From: DASSLY01 sp035689185
GTDB lineage: Bacteria > Actinomycetota > Actinomycetes > Actinomycetales > Dermatophilaceae
Length of the DNA: 26,939 bases
Assembly: GCA_035689185.1 (NCBI GenBank)
Contig: DASSLY010000110.1
Coordinates: 1-26,939, forward strand
Direction of reading: 5' to 3'
The notes under the pieces were generated by a model that saw only the letters and a list, made by a program, of their open reading frames with translations, had not been told where the DNA came from and ran no database searches. Every line of letters begins with the position of its first letter. Within the stretch, counting starts at the first letter, position 1. A program made the translations under genes and the position numbers. This document shows, in pieces, positions 7,240 through 15,750 of this stretch.

Positions 7240-8055
7240 GTGCCTTCCGTCCTGGACGACATCATCGCCGGCGTCCGCGAGGACTTGGCGGTCCGTCAGG
7301 CTCAGACGACGCTGGACCAGCTCAGGGCGCGGGTGGCGCGCACCGGGCCGGCCATGGACGCCGAGGCGGCGCTGCGCGCCGAGGGCGGCGTCAAGGTGAT
7401 CGCCGAGGTGAAGCGGTCCAGCCCGAGCAAGGGACCGCTGGCCGCCATCGCCGACCCCGCGGGCCTGGCCTGCGACTACGCGGCCGGCGGCGCCACCGTG
7501 ATCAGCGTGCTCACCGAGGGACGGCGGTTCGCCGGCAGCCTGGCCGACCTCGTCGCGGTGCGCGCCGTCGTCGACATCCCGGTGCTGCGCAAGGACTTCA
7601 TCGTCAGCACCTACCAGGTCTGGGAGGCGCGGGCCTTCGGCGCCGACGTCGTGCTGCTGATCGTGGCCGCGCTGGACCAGCCCACGCTCATCGGGTTGCG
7701 GGAGCGCGCTCAGTCGATCGGGCTCACGGTGCTGGTGGAGGTGCACGACGAGGAGGAGGCCAGGCGCGCGGTCGATGCCGGCGCCACGGTGGTCGGGGTC
7801 AACGCCCGCAACCTCAAGACGCTGGAGGTCGACCGCGGCATCTTCGCCCGAGTGGCCCGCCAGCTGCCCGCCGGCGTGGTGAAGGTCGCCGAGTCAGGGG
7901 TCCGCGGCCCGCACGACGTGCTGGAGTACGCCGCCGCGGGCGCCGACGCCGTGCTGGTGGGGGAGAGCCTGGTGACCGGGGGGAACCCTCGGGAGGCGGT
8001 CGCCGATCTCATCGCGGCCGGCGCCCACCCGGCATTGCGGAAGCAGGGAGTATGA
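7240..8055 (+). CDS. trpC: Indole-3-glycerol phosphate synthase
   Basis: 271 residues from GTG 7240. TrpC closes and decarboxylates CdRP to indole-3-glycerol phosphate in tryptophan synthesis. It is a single-domain TIM barrel, not fused to TrpF. Catalytic residues are in place: VIAEVKRSSPSKG with E56 and K58, VLRKDF with K118, LVEVHD with E167, then GVNARNLKTLEVD and VAESGVRGPHDV with the phosphate-binding GADAVLVGESL. The stop overlaps trpB (ATGA). It begins a run of four tightly packed genes (trpC, trpB, trpA, lgt). The start is supported by the leaderless -10 box upstream and by conservation of LDDIIAGVRED at the N-terminus. Confidence 0.97.
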   Translation: MPSVLDDIIAGVREDLAVRQAQTTLDQLRARVARTGPAMDAEAALRAEGGVKVIAEVKRSSPSKGPLAAIADPAGLACDYAAGGATVISVLTEGRRFAGSLADLVAVRAVVDIPVLRKDFIVSTYQVWEARAFGADVVLLIVAALDQPTLIGLRERAQSIGLTVLVEVHDEEEARRAVDAGATVVGVNARNLKTLEVDRGIFARVARQLPAGVVKVAESGVRGPHDVLEYAAAGADAVLVGESLVTGGNPREAVADLIAAGAHPALRKQGV

Positions 8056-9293
8056 CGGTGCGCACCGCCGTGGGCCGCTTCGGCGCGTTCGGCGGCCGGT
8101 TCGTGCCCGAGGCCCTGATGGCCGCGCTGGAGGAGCTGGACGAGGCCCGGCTGAAAGCCGCCGTGGACCCGACCTTCCTGGGCGCCCTGGACCGGCTGCA
8201 CCGCACCTACACCGGCCGGCCCAGCATCATCACCGAGGTGCCGCGGTTCGCCGCGCACGCCGGCGGGGCCCGCGTCATCCTCAAGCGGGAGGACCTCAAC
8301 CACACCGGGTCGCACAAGATCAACAATGTGCTGGGCCAGGCGCTGCTCACCCAGCGGATGGGCAAGTCCCGGGTGATCGCCGAGACCGGCGCCGGGCAGC
8401 ACGGCGTGGCGACCGCGACCGCGGCGGCCCTGCTCGGACTGGACTGCACCGTCTACATGGGCCGCAAGGACACCGAGCGGCAGGCGCTCAACGTGGCCCG
8501 GATGCGGATGCTCGGCGCCCAGGTGGTCTCGGTCGACCACGGCAGCGCCACGCTCAAGGACGCGATCAACGAAGCCATGCGCGACTGGGTGACCAACGTC
8601 GAGCACACCCACTACCTCCTCGGCACGGTGACCGGCCCGCACCCGTTCCCGGAGATGGTCCGCGACTTCCACCGGGTCATCGGCGTGGAGGCCCGGGCCC
8701 AGGTGCTCGACCTCACCGGCCGGCTGCCGGACGCGGTCTGCGCCTGCGTCGGCGGCGGCTCCAACGCCATGGGCATCTTCCACCGTTTCATCGACGACGC
8801 GAGCGTGCGCCTGGTCGGGCTGGAGGCCGGCGGCGAGGGCGTCGCCACCGGGCACCACGCCGCCCGGTTCAGCACCGGCCTGCCCGGCGTGCTGCACGGC
8901 GCCTACACCTACGTCCTGCAGGACGAGGACGGCCAGACCCTGGACTCCCACTCGGTGTCGGCCGGGCTGGACTACCCCAGCGTCGGCCCGGAGCACGCCT
9001 ACCTGCGGGACAGCGGCCGCGCCGAGTACCGCCCGATCACCGACACCGAGGCGATGGACGCGTTCGCCCTGCTCTGCCGCACCGAGGGCATCATCCCTGC
9101 CATCGAGAGCGCGCACGCACTTGCCGGTGCCCTGCAGATCGGCCGGGAGCTCGGTCCGGACGGCATCGTGCTGGTGAACCTGTCCGGGCGCGGCGACAAG
9201 GACGTCGACACCGCGGCCCGCTGGTTCGGCCTGTATGACGCACCCGCCGGCCCACAGGTCCCGGCGATTCCCGAGGAGGGCGTGCAGGAGTGA
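8052..9293 (+). CDS. trpB: Tryptophan synthase beta subunit
   Basis: 413 residues. TrpB condenses indole with serine using pyridoxal phosphate, receiving indole through a tunnel from TrpA. Visible signatures are FGGRFVPEALM at the N-terminus, HTGSHKINN with the PLP lysine K89, ETGAGQHG with the catalytic glutamate E111, the phosphate loop GGGSNAMG, and the C-terminal SGRGDKD. Length and motifs are those of the standard TrpB1 that works with TrpA. The gene starts inside the trpC stop (ATGA) and its TGA overlaps the trpA GTG (GTGA), so all three are translationally coupled. Confidence 0.98.
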   Translation: MTVRTAVGRFGAFGGRFVPEALMAALEELDEARLKAAVDPTFLGALDRLHRTYTGRPSIITEVPRFAAHAGGARVILKREDLNHTGSHKINNVLGQALLTQRMGKSRVIAETGAGQHGVATATAAALLGLDCTVYMGRKDTERQALNVARMRMLGAQVVSVDHGSATLKDAINEAMRDWVTNVEHTHYLLGTVTGPHPFPEMVRDFHRVIGVEARAQVLDLTGRLPDAVCACVGGGSNAMGIFHRFIDDASVRLVGLEAGGEGVATGHHAARFSTGLPGVLHGAYTYVLQDEDGQTLDSHSVSAGLDYPSVGPEHAYLRDSGRAEYRPITDTEAMDAFALLCRTEGIIPAIESAHALAGALQIGRELGPDGIVLVNLSGRGDKDVDTAARWFGLYDAPAGPQVPAIPEEGVQE

Positions 9294-10090
9294 CGGCGCT
9301 CTCGGCCGCCCTGGACAAGACCCGTGGCGAGGGTCGCGCCGCGCTGGTCGGCTATCTGCCGGTCGGCTACCCCAGCGTGGCCGGCTCGGTCAACGCCATG
9401 CTGGCGATGGTCGAGGCCGGCGTGGACGTGGTCGAGGTCGGGGTGCCCTACAGCGACCCGCTGATGGACGGCCCGGTGATCCAGCTGGCCGCGGAGGCCG
9501 CGCTCGCGCGGGGATCCCGGCTCAGCGACGTGTTCCGCGCCGTGCGTGCGGTCGCGGCGACCGGGACTCCCGCGGTGGTGATGTCGTACTGGAACCCGAT
9601 CCTGCGCTACGGCGTGGACCGGTTCGCCGCGGACCTGGCCGCGGCCGGCGGCAGCGGCATCATCACTCCCGACCTGGTCCCGGACGAGGCGGAGGCGTGG
9701 CTGGCCGCGGCCCGCCGCAACGACCTCGACCCGGTCTTCCTGGTCGCTCCCAGCTCCACCGACGAGCGGCTTCGGCGCACCGCCGGCGCCTGCGGCGGGT
9801 TCGTCTACGCGGCGTCGACCATGGGGGTCACCGGCGCTCGGGAGTCGGTGGGCGACACCGCCCAGCGGCTGGTCGCCCGGGTTCGCGAGGTCACCGGCCT
9901 GCCGGTCTGCGTCGGGCTGGGCGTCTCCACCAGGGACCAGGCGGCCCAGGTCGCCGGGTTCGCCGACGGGGTCATCGTCGGCTCCGCCCTGGTCCGCTGC
10001 CTCACCTCGGCGAGCACGGAGGAGCAGGGCCTGCGGGCGTTGAGCACGCTCACCACCGAGCTGGCCGTCGGGGTCCGGGCCGGCCGCTGA
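9290..10090 (+). CDS. trpA: Tryptophan synthase alpha subunit
   Basis: 266 residues from a GTG overlapping the trpB stop. TrpA cleaves indole-3-glycerol phosphate to indole and glyceraldehyde 3-phosphate. The TIM-barrel motifs are YLPVGYPS, VVEVGVPYSDPLMDGPVIQ with catalytic E49 and D60 at the same numbers as in the Salmonella enzyme, MSYWNPILRYG, VAPSSTDER, and the phosphate site VGLGVSTRDQ with DGVIVGSALV. It forms the alpha-beta-beta-alpha complex with TrpB. lgt begins two bases after the stop, so the operon continues into lipoprotein processing, a pairing also seen in mycobacteria. Confidence 0.98.
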   Translation: MTALSAALDKTRGEGRAALVGYLPVGYPSVAGSVNAMLAMVEAGVDVVEVGVPYSDPLMDGPVIQLAAEAALARGSRLSDVFRAVRAVAATGTPAVVMSYWNPILRYGVDRFAADLAAAGGSGIITPDLVPDEAEAWLAAARRNDLDPVFLVAPSSTDERLRRTAGACGGFVYAASTMGVTGARESVGDTAQRLVARVREVTGLPVCVGLGVSTRDQAAQVAGFADGVIVGSALVRCLTSASTEEQGLRALSTLTTELAVGVRAGR

Positions 10091-10092
10091 CC

Positions 10093-10971
10093 ATGCTGGC
10101 CTCGATTCCCAGTCCCGAGCAGGGCGTCTGGACCGTCCTCGGCTTCCCGGTCAGGGCCTACGCCCTATGCATCTTGGCCGGCATCGTGGTTGCCGTCTGG
10201 TGGACCAACCGGCGGTTGCTCGACCGCGGGGCGCTGCCGGGGCAGGCGCTGGACATCTCCGCCTGGGCCGTCCCGTTCGGCATCGTGGGCGGCCGGCTCT
10301 ACCACGTGATCACCAGCCCGCAGGCCTACTTCGGGGAGGGCGGCACCTGGTGGCACGCGTTCTTTATCTGGCAGGGCGGCCTCGGCATTTGGGGAGCTGT
10401 CGCCCTGGGGGCCCTCGGTGCCTGGATCGGCTGCCGCCGGGCCGGGGTGCCGTTCCTGGACTTCGCCGACGCCGCGGCCCCCGGCCTGGCCGTCGCCCAG
10501 GCGCTGGGCCGGTGGGGGAACTGGTTCAACAACGAGCTGTACGGCTCGCCTACCGACCTGCCCTGGGGCCTGACCATCCACGCCTGGGACCAGGGCACCG
10601 GTCGGGCCCTGCGGGACGCGGCCGGCAACGCGGTGGTGCTCGGCACCTTCCAGCCGACCTTCCTCTACGAGTCCCTGTGGTGCCTGCTCGTCGCCGGGCT
10701 GGTGCTCCTGGCCGAACGGCGCCGCCGGCTCGCGGCCGGTCAGGCGTTCTTCCTCTACGTCATGCTCTACACCGTCGGCCGGCTGGTGGTGGAGGCGATG
10801 CGCACCGACGAGGCCAACCGGATCCTGGGGCTGCGGCTCAACATCTGGACATCGGTCCTGGTGTTCCTGCTGGGTCTGGTTCTCTACCTGCGGGCCCGGC
10901 GGACCCGGCCCCAGGGGGAGCCGGACGAGCCTTCGCCCACGACGGACGGCGAACCCGTCTCGTCGGCGTAA
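10093..10971 (+). CDS. lgt: Phosphatidylglycerol:prolipoprotein diacylglyceryl transferase
   Basis: 292 residues, seven predicted membrane segments. Lgt moves a diacylglyceryl group from phosphatidylglycerol to the lipobox cysteine of prolipoproteins in the cytoplasmic membrane. Typical parts are FPVRAYAL near the N-terminus, GGRLYHVITSPQAYFGEGG, WQGGLGIWG and the Lgt signature ALGRWGNWFNNELYG (R140 to E148), then LYESLW and GRLVVEAMRTDE. The C-terminus ends in a short basic and acidic tail. ATG 10093 is two bases after trpA with no clear ribosome binding site, so translation probably depends on trpA. The long mycobacterial-type C-terminal extension is absent. Confidence 0.97.
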   Translation: MLASIPSPEQGVWTVLGFPVRAYALCILAGIVVAVWWTNRRLLDRGALPGQALDISAWAVPFGIVGGRLYHVITSPQAYFGEGGTWWHAFFIWQGGLGIWGAVALGALGAWIGCRRAGVPFLDFADAAAPGLAVAQALGRWGNWFNNELYGSPTDLPWGLTIHAWDQGTGRALRDAAGNAVVLGTFQPTFLYESLWCLLVAGLVLLAERRRRLAAGQAFFLYVMLYTVGRLVVEAMRTDEANRILGLRLNIWTSVLVFLLGLVLYLRARRTRPQGEPDEPSPTTDGEPVSSA

Positions 10972-10990
10972 CCCGACCGCATACCGGCGA

Positions 10991-11056
10991 ACCCGCTCGG
11001 ATCCGCTCGGATCCGCTCGAATCCGCTCGGATCCGCCAGGATCCGCCAGGATCCGA
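10991..11056 (+). repeat. 10-bp tandem repeat upstream of gltB
   Basis: Six full copies and one partial copy of ATCCGCTCGG (variants ACCCGCTCGG, ATCCGCTCGA, ATCCGCCAGG) follow each other with an exact 10-base period. Each junction creates the palindrome CGGATCCG or a close variant, so the array presents a binding-size palindrome on the same face of the helix about every turn. It lies in the 228-base gap between lgt and gltB. Confidence 0.85.
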
Positions 11057-11199
11057 CGAAGACCCAGCTGCCCCGGGCTCCGGTATTCTCGGGCACGACC
11101 GCCCTGGCCAACGCCGTCCTCGCGGTCACCAACAGCGCCCGCGGACGGTCCTCCGCTCCGGGTCGCCCCACAGGTAGTGGATCTCAAGGACGGTCTGAC

Positions 11200-14100
11200 G
11201 TGGCCCCTCCCCGCTTCTCGGCCCAGCCGGCCGACCAGGGTCTGTACCGGTCGGAGCACGAGCACGACGCGTGCGGCGTCGCGCTGGTCGCCACCCTGCG
11301 CGGCAGCGCCGGCCACGACATCATCGAGCACGGCCTGACCGCGCTGCGCAACCTGGACCATCGCGGGGCGACCGGCGCCGACCCGCTCGTCGGCGACGGG
11401 GCCGGCATCCTCACCCAGCTGCCGGACGGGTTCCTCCGGGCCGTCGTCCCGTTCGCGCTGCCCGCCCGCGGCGCGTACGCCGCGGGCACCGCCTTCCTGC
11501 CGGTCGACGCCGCGCACCGGGTCGCCGCGGTCGAGGCGATCGAGGCGATCGCCGCGGAGGAGGGCCTGCGCGTCCTCGGCTGGCGGGACGTGCCGGTGGT
11601 CGCGGACCTGGTTGGCCAGGTGGCTCGAGACTGTATGCCGCACTTCGCCCAGGTCTTCGTCTCGGCCGCGGGCGCCCACGTGGTGGGGATGGGCCTGGAA
11701 CGGATGGCGTTCTGCCTGCGCAAGCGCGCCGAGCGGGAGGCGGAGGTCTACTTCCCGTCGCTGTCCAGCCGGACCATGGTCTACAAGGGGATGCTGACCA
11801 CCGGCCAGCTGGAGCCGTTCTTCCCGGACCTGTCCGACCGCCGGTTCGCCACCGAGCTGGCGCTGGTGCACTCCAGGTTCTCGACGAACACGTTCCCGTC
11901 CTGGCCGCTGGCCCACCCGTACCGGCTGATCGCCCACAACGGCGAGATCAACACCGTGAAGGGCAACCGAAACTGGATGCATGCGCGGGAGTCGCTGTTG
12001 CGCAGCGATCTGATCCCCGGCGACCTGGAGCGGCTGTTCCCGATCTGCACGCCCGCGGCCTCGGACTCGGCGTCCTTCGACGAGGTGCTGGAGCTGTTGC
12101 ACCTGGGTGGCCGGTCGCTGCCCCACGCGGTGCTGATGATGATCCCCGAGGCGTGGGAGAACCACGAGGAGATGCACCCGGCGCGGCGGGCGTTCTACGA
12201 GTACCACGCCACCTTCATGGAGCCGTGGGACGGCCCCGCCTGCGTGAGCTTCACCGACGGCACCGTCGTCGGCGCCGTGCTGGACCGCAACGGGCTGCGG
12301 CCGGGCCGATTCTGGGTTACTGACGACGGCCTGGTCGTGCTCGGCTCGGAGGCCGGCGTGCTCAACATCGAGCCCGGCCGGGTGGTCCGCAAGGGGCGGC
12401 TGCAGCCGGGACGGATGTTCCTCGTCGACACCGGGCACGGCCGCATCGTCACCGACGAGGAGGTGAAGTCCACCCTGGCGGCGGAGCACCCGTACGAGGA
12501 GTGGCTGCACGCCGGCATCGTCCACCTCTCCGACCTGCCGGATCGGGAGCACGTGGTGCACACCCCGTCCTCGGTGTCACGCCGACAGCGGACCTTCGGC
12601 TACACCCAGGAGGAGCTGCGGATCCTGCTCGCGCCCATGGGTCGCAGCGGCGCCGAGGCGCTGGGCTCGATGGGCACCGACAGCCCGATCGCGGTGCTGT
12701 CCAGCCGGCCGCGGCTGGTCTTCGACTACTTCACCCAGCTGTTCGCGCAGGTGACCAACCCGCCGCTGGACGCCATCCGGGAGGAGCTGGTCACCTCGCT
12801 GGGCACCGTCATGGGCCCGGAGCAGAACATGCTCGACGCGACCCCGGCGCACGCGCGACAGGTGCTCCTGCCATTCCCGGTGATCGACAACGACGAGCTG
12901 GCCAAGGTAGTCCACATCAACAAGGACGGCGACCTGCCCGGCTACGCCACCCATGTCGTGCGGGGCCTGTATGACGTCACCGGCGGCGCGGAGGCGATGC
13001 AGGCCAGGCTGGAGCAGATCTTCGCCGAGGTCTCCGAGGCGATCGAGGCCGGAGCCCGGTTCGTCGTGCTGTCCGACCGCGACTCGGCGCGCGACCTGGC
13101 GCCGATCCCGTCGCTGCTGCTCACCTCCGCGGTGCACCACCACCTGATCCGGGAGAAGACGCGGACCAAGGTCGGCCTGCTCGTCGAGGCCGGCGACGTG
13201 CGCGAGGTGCACCACGTCGCGCTGCTGGTCGGCTACGGCGCCGCGGCGGTGAACCCGTACCTGGCGATGGAGTCGGTCGAGGACATGGTCCGTTCCGGCG
13301 AGCTGGTCGGGGTCGCCGCGGACAAGGCCGTGCGCAACCTCATCAAGGCGCTCGGCAAGGGCGTGCTGAAGGTCATGTCGAAGATGGGCATCTCCACCGT
13401 CGCCTCCTATCGCGGCGCCCAGGTGTTCGAGGCCATCGGCCTGTCCCAGGAGGTGGTCGACCGGTACTTCACCGGCACCGTCACCCAGCTGGGCGGCGTC
13501 GGGTTGGACGTGCTGGCGGCCGAGGTCGCGGCGCGACACGCCACCGCATACCCCCCGGACGGCGTCCGGCTGCCGCACCGCAAGCTCGACGTCGGCGGGG
13601 AGTACCAGTGGCGGCGGGAGGGCGAGCCGCACCTGTTCGACCCGGAGACGGTGTTCCGGCTGCAGCACGCCACCCGCAACCGGCGCTTCGACGTGTTCAA
13701 GCAGTACACCGCGCGGGTGGACGACCAGGCCGAGCGGCTGATGACCCTGCGCGGGCTGTTCGACTTCGCCGACCCGGCCCAGCAGGGCCGCCAGCCCATC
13801 CCGGTGGACCAGGTCGAGCCGGTCAGCGAGATCGTCAAGCGGTTCAACACCGGCGCGATGAGCTACGGGTCGATCAGCCAGGAGGCGCACGAGACCCTGG
13901 CGATCGCGATGAACCGGATCGGGGGGCGGTCCAACACCGGCGAGGGCGGGGAGGACGAGGACCGGCTGGTGGACCCGGCGCGCCGGTCCGCGGTCAAGCA
14001 GGTCGCCTCCGGGCGGTTCGGCGTCACCTCGCTCTACCTGACCCAGTCCGACGACATCCAGATCAAGATGGCCCAGGGGGCCAAGCCGGGCGAGGGCGGG

Positions 14101-15750
14101 CAGCTGCCGGGGCACAAGGTGTACCCCTGGATCGCCAAGGTCCGCCACTCCACCCCCGGCGTCGGCCTGATCTCCCCGCCGCCGCACCACGACATCTACT
14201 CCATCGAGGACCTGGCCCAGCTCATTCACGACCTGAAGAACGCCAACCCGCAGGCTCGCGTCCACGTGAAGCTGGTCTCCGAGATCGGTGTCGGCACCGT
14301 CGCCGCGGGGGTGAGCAAGGCGCACGCCGACGTGGTCCTCATCTCCGGGCACGACGGCGGCACCGGCGCCTCGCCGCTGACCTCGCTGAAGCACGCCGGG
14401 GCGCCGTGGGAGCTGGGCCTGGCCGAGACCCAGCAGACGCTGGTGCTGAACGGCCTGCGCGACCGGATCGTGGTGCAGGTCGACGGGCAGATCAAGACCG
14501 GCCGGGACGTGGTCATCGCTGCCCTGCTGGGCGCGGAGGAGTTCGGCTTCGCCACGGCGCCGCTGGTGGTCAGCGGCTGCATCATGATGCGGGTCTGCCA
14601 CCTGGACACCTGCCCGGTCGGCATCGCCACCCAGAATCCCGAGCTGCGTGCCAGGTTCTCCGGGAAGCCGGAGTTCGTCGAGACCTTCTTCGAGTACATC
14701 GCCGAGGAGGTCCGCGAGCTGCTCGCCGCGCTCGGGTTCCGCTCGATCGCCGAGGCCATCGGACGGGCCCGGGTGCTGGACACCACCAAGGCGATCAGCC
14801 ACTGGAAGGCCAGCGGGCTGGACCTGACGCCGGTCCTCACCGAGATCGAGCCCCCGGACGGCCGACCGCGGTACAACACCGTGGCCCAGGACCACGGGCT
14901 GGAGAAGGCGCTGGACCACGAGCTCATCGCCTTGGCCCAGGAGGCCATCGAGGAGCGGGCGCCGGTGCGGATCGAGCTGCCGGTGCGCAACGTGAACCGC
15001 ACCGTCGGCACCATGCTCGGACACACCGTCACCCTGGCTCACCCGCTGGGGCTGCCGGACGGCACCATCGACGTCTCCCTCACCGGGTCGGCCGGGCAGT
15101 CCCTGGGCGCCTTCCTGCCGCGGGGCATCACGCTGCGGCTGTTCGGCGACGCCAACGACTACGTCGGCAAGGGCCTGTCCGGCGGTCGCGTGGTGGTCCG
15201 CCCCGACCGGGCGGCCCAGCTGGCGGCGGATCAGAACGTCATCGCCGGCAACGTCATCTGCTACGGCGCTACCGCCGGCGAGGTGTACCTGCGCGGGTTG
15301 GTCGGGGAGCGTTTCTGCGTCCGCAACTCCGGGGCGACCGCCGTCGTGGAAGGTGTCGGTGACCACGGTTGCGAGTACATGACCGGCGGCACCGTCCTGA
15401 TCCTCGGCCCGCACGGGCGCAACTTCGCAGCCGGTATGTCGGGTGGCATGGCCTTCGTCCTGGACCTCAAGGCCCAGCGGGTCAACCCGGAGATGGTGGA
15501 CCTGCTCCCGCTGCGGCAGGAGGACGAGGCGATGGTGCACGACCTGCTGGAGCGGCACCGCGAGTGGACCGACTCCACCGTCGCCGCCCAGCTGCTCGCC
15601 GACTGGGAGGCGAGCAGGCAGCGGTTCACCCTGGTGCTGCCGAGGGACTACAAGCGGGTGCTGGACGTCCGGTCGGCGGCGCAGGCGGACGGCCTGGACC
15701 CCGACGGCGAGCTGGTATGGGAGCGGATCATGGAGGCGGCTCGTGGCTGA
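11200..15750 (+). CDS. gltB: Glutamate synthase (NADPH) large subunit
   Basis: 1516 residues, full length for the family. With GltD it turns glutamine and 2-oxoglutarate into two glutamates. It begins with a 24-residue propeptide ending in EHEHDA, and C25 (ACGVALVA) becomes the N-terminal nucleophile of the class II glutaminase after processing. A central domain follows, then the FMN/synthase barrel (GGRSNTGEGGEDEDR, PGEGGQLPGHKV, VGLISPPPHHDIYSIEDL, ISGHDGGTGASPL), the 3Fe-4S cysteines C1127, C1133 and C1138, and the C-terminal GXGXG beta-helix (about 1270-1460). Start GTG 11200 has AAGGA at 11186-11190, nine bases upstream. gltD overlaps the 3' end by 8 bases. TATTCT at 11084 might be a -10, but no -35 is clear. 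Confidence 0.98.
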   Translation: MAPPRFSAQPADQGLYRSEHEHDACGVALVATLRGSAGHDIIEHGLTALRNLDHRGATGADPLVGDGAGILTQLPDGFLRAVVPFALPARGAYAAGTAFLPVDAAHRVAAVEAIEAIAAEEGLRVLGWRDVPVVADLVGQVARDCMPHFAQVFVSAAGAHVVGMGLERMAFCLRKRAEREAEVYFPSLSSRTMVYKGMLTTGQLEPFFPDLSDRRFATELALVHSRFSTNTFPSWPLAHPYRLIAHNGEINTVKGNRNWMHARESLLRSDLIPGDLERLFPICTPAASDSASFDEVLELLHLGGRSLPHAVLMMIPEAWENHEEMHPARRAFYEYHATFMEPWDGPACVSFTDGTVVGAVLDRNGLRPGRFWVTDDGLVVLGSEAGVLNIEPGRVVRKGRLQPGRMFLVDTGHGRIVTDEEVKSTLAAEHPYEEWLHAGIVHLSDLPDREHVVHTPSSVSRRQRTFGYTQEELRILLAPMGRSGAEALGSMGTDSPIAVLSSRPRLVFDYFTQLFAQVTNPPLDAIREELVTSLGTVMGPEQNMLDATPAHARQVLLPFPVIDNDELAKVVHINKDGDLPGYATHVVRGLYDVTGGAEAMQARLEQIFAEVSEAIEAGARFVVLSDRDSARDLAPIPSLLLTSAVHHHLIREKTRTKVGLLVEAGDVREVHHVALLVGYGAAAVNPYLAMESVEDMVRSGELVGVAADKAVRNLIKALGKGVLKVMSKMGISTVASYRGAQVFEAIGLSQEVVDRYFTGTVTQLGGVGLDVLAAEVAARHATAYPPDGVRLPHRKLDVGGEYQWRREGEPHLFDPETVFRLQHATRNRRFDVFKQYTARVDDQAERLMTLRGLFDFADPAQQGRQPIPVDQVEPVSEIVKRFNTGAMSYGSISQEAHETLAIAMNRIGGRSNTGEGGEDEDRLVDPARRSAVKQVASGRFGVTSLYLTQSDDIQIKMAQGAKPGEGGQLPGHKVYPWIAKVRHSTPGVGLISPPPHHDIYSIEDLAQLIHDLKNANPQARVHVKLVSEIGVGTVAAGVSKAHADVVLISGHDGGTGASPLTSLKHAGAPWELGLAETQQTLVLNGLRDRIVVQVDGQIKTGRDVVIAALLGAEEFGFATAPLVVSGCIMMRVCHLDTCPVGIATQNPELRARFSGKPEFVETFFEYIAEEVRELLAALGFRSIAEAIGRARVLDTTKAISHWKASGLDLTPVLTEIEPPDGRPRYNTVAQDHGLEKALDHELIALAQEAIEERAPVRIELPVRNVNRTVGTMLGHTVTLAHPLGLPDGTIDVSLTGSAGQSLGAFLPRGITLRLFGDANDYVGKGLSGGRVVVRPDRAAQLAADQNVIAGNVICYGATAGEVYLRGLVGERFCVRNSGATAVVEGVGDHGCEYMTGGTVLILGPHGRNFAAGMSGGMAFVLDLKAQRVNPEMVDLLPLRQEDEAMVHDLLERHREWTDSTVAAQLLADWEASRQRFTLVLPRDYKRVLDVRSAAQADGLDPDGELVWERIMEAARG

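Noticed and set aside
10165..12561. A 798-codon open frame antisense to lgt and gltB
   Set aside because: Shadow frame of two clear genes; it also crosses the 10-bp repeat and has no family motif.
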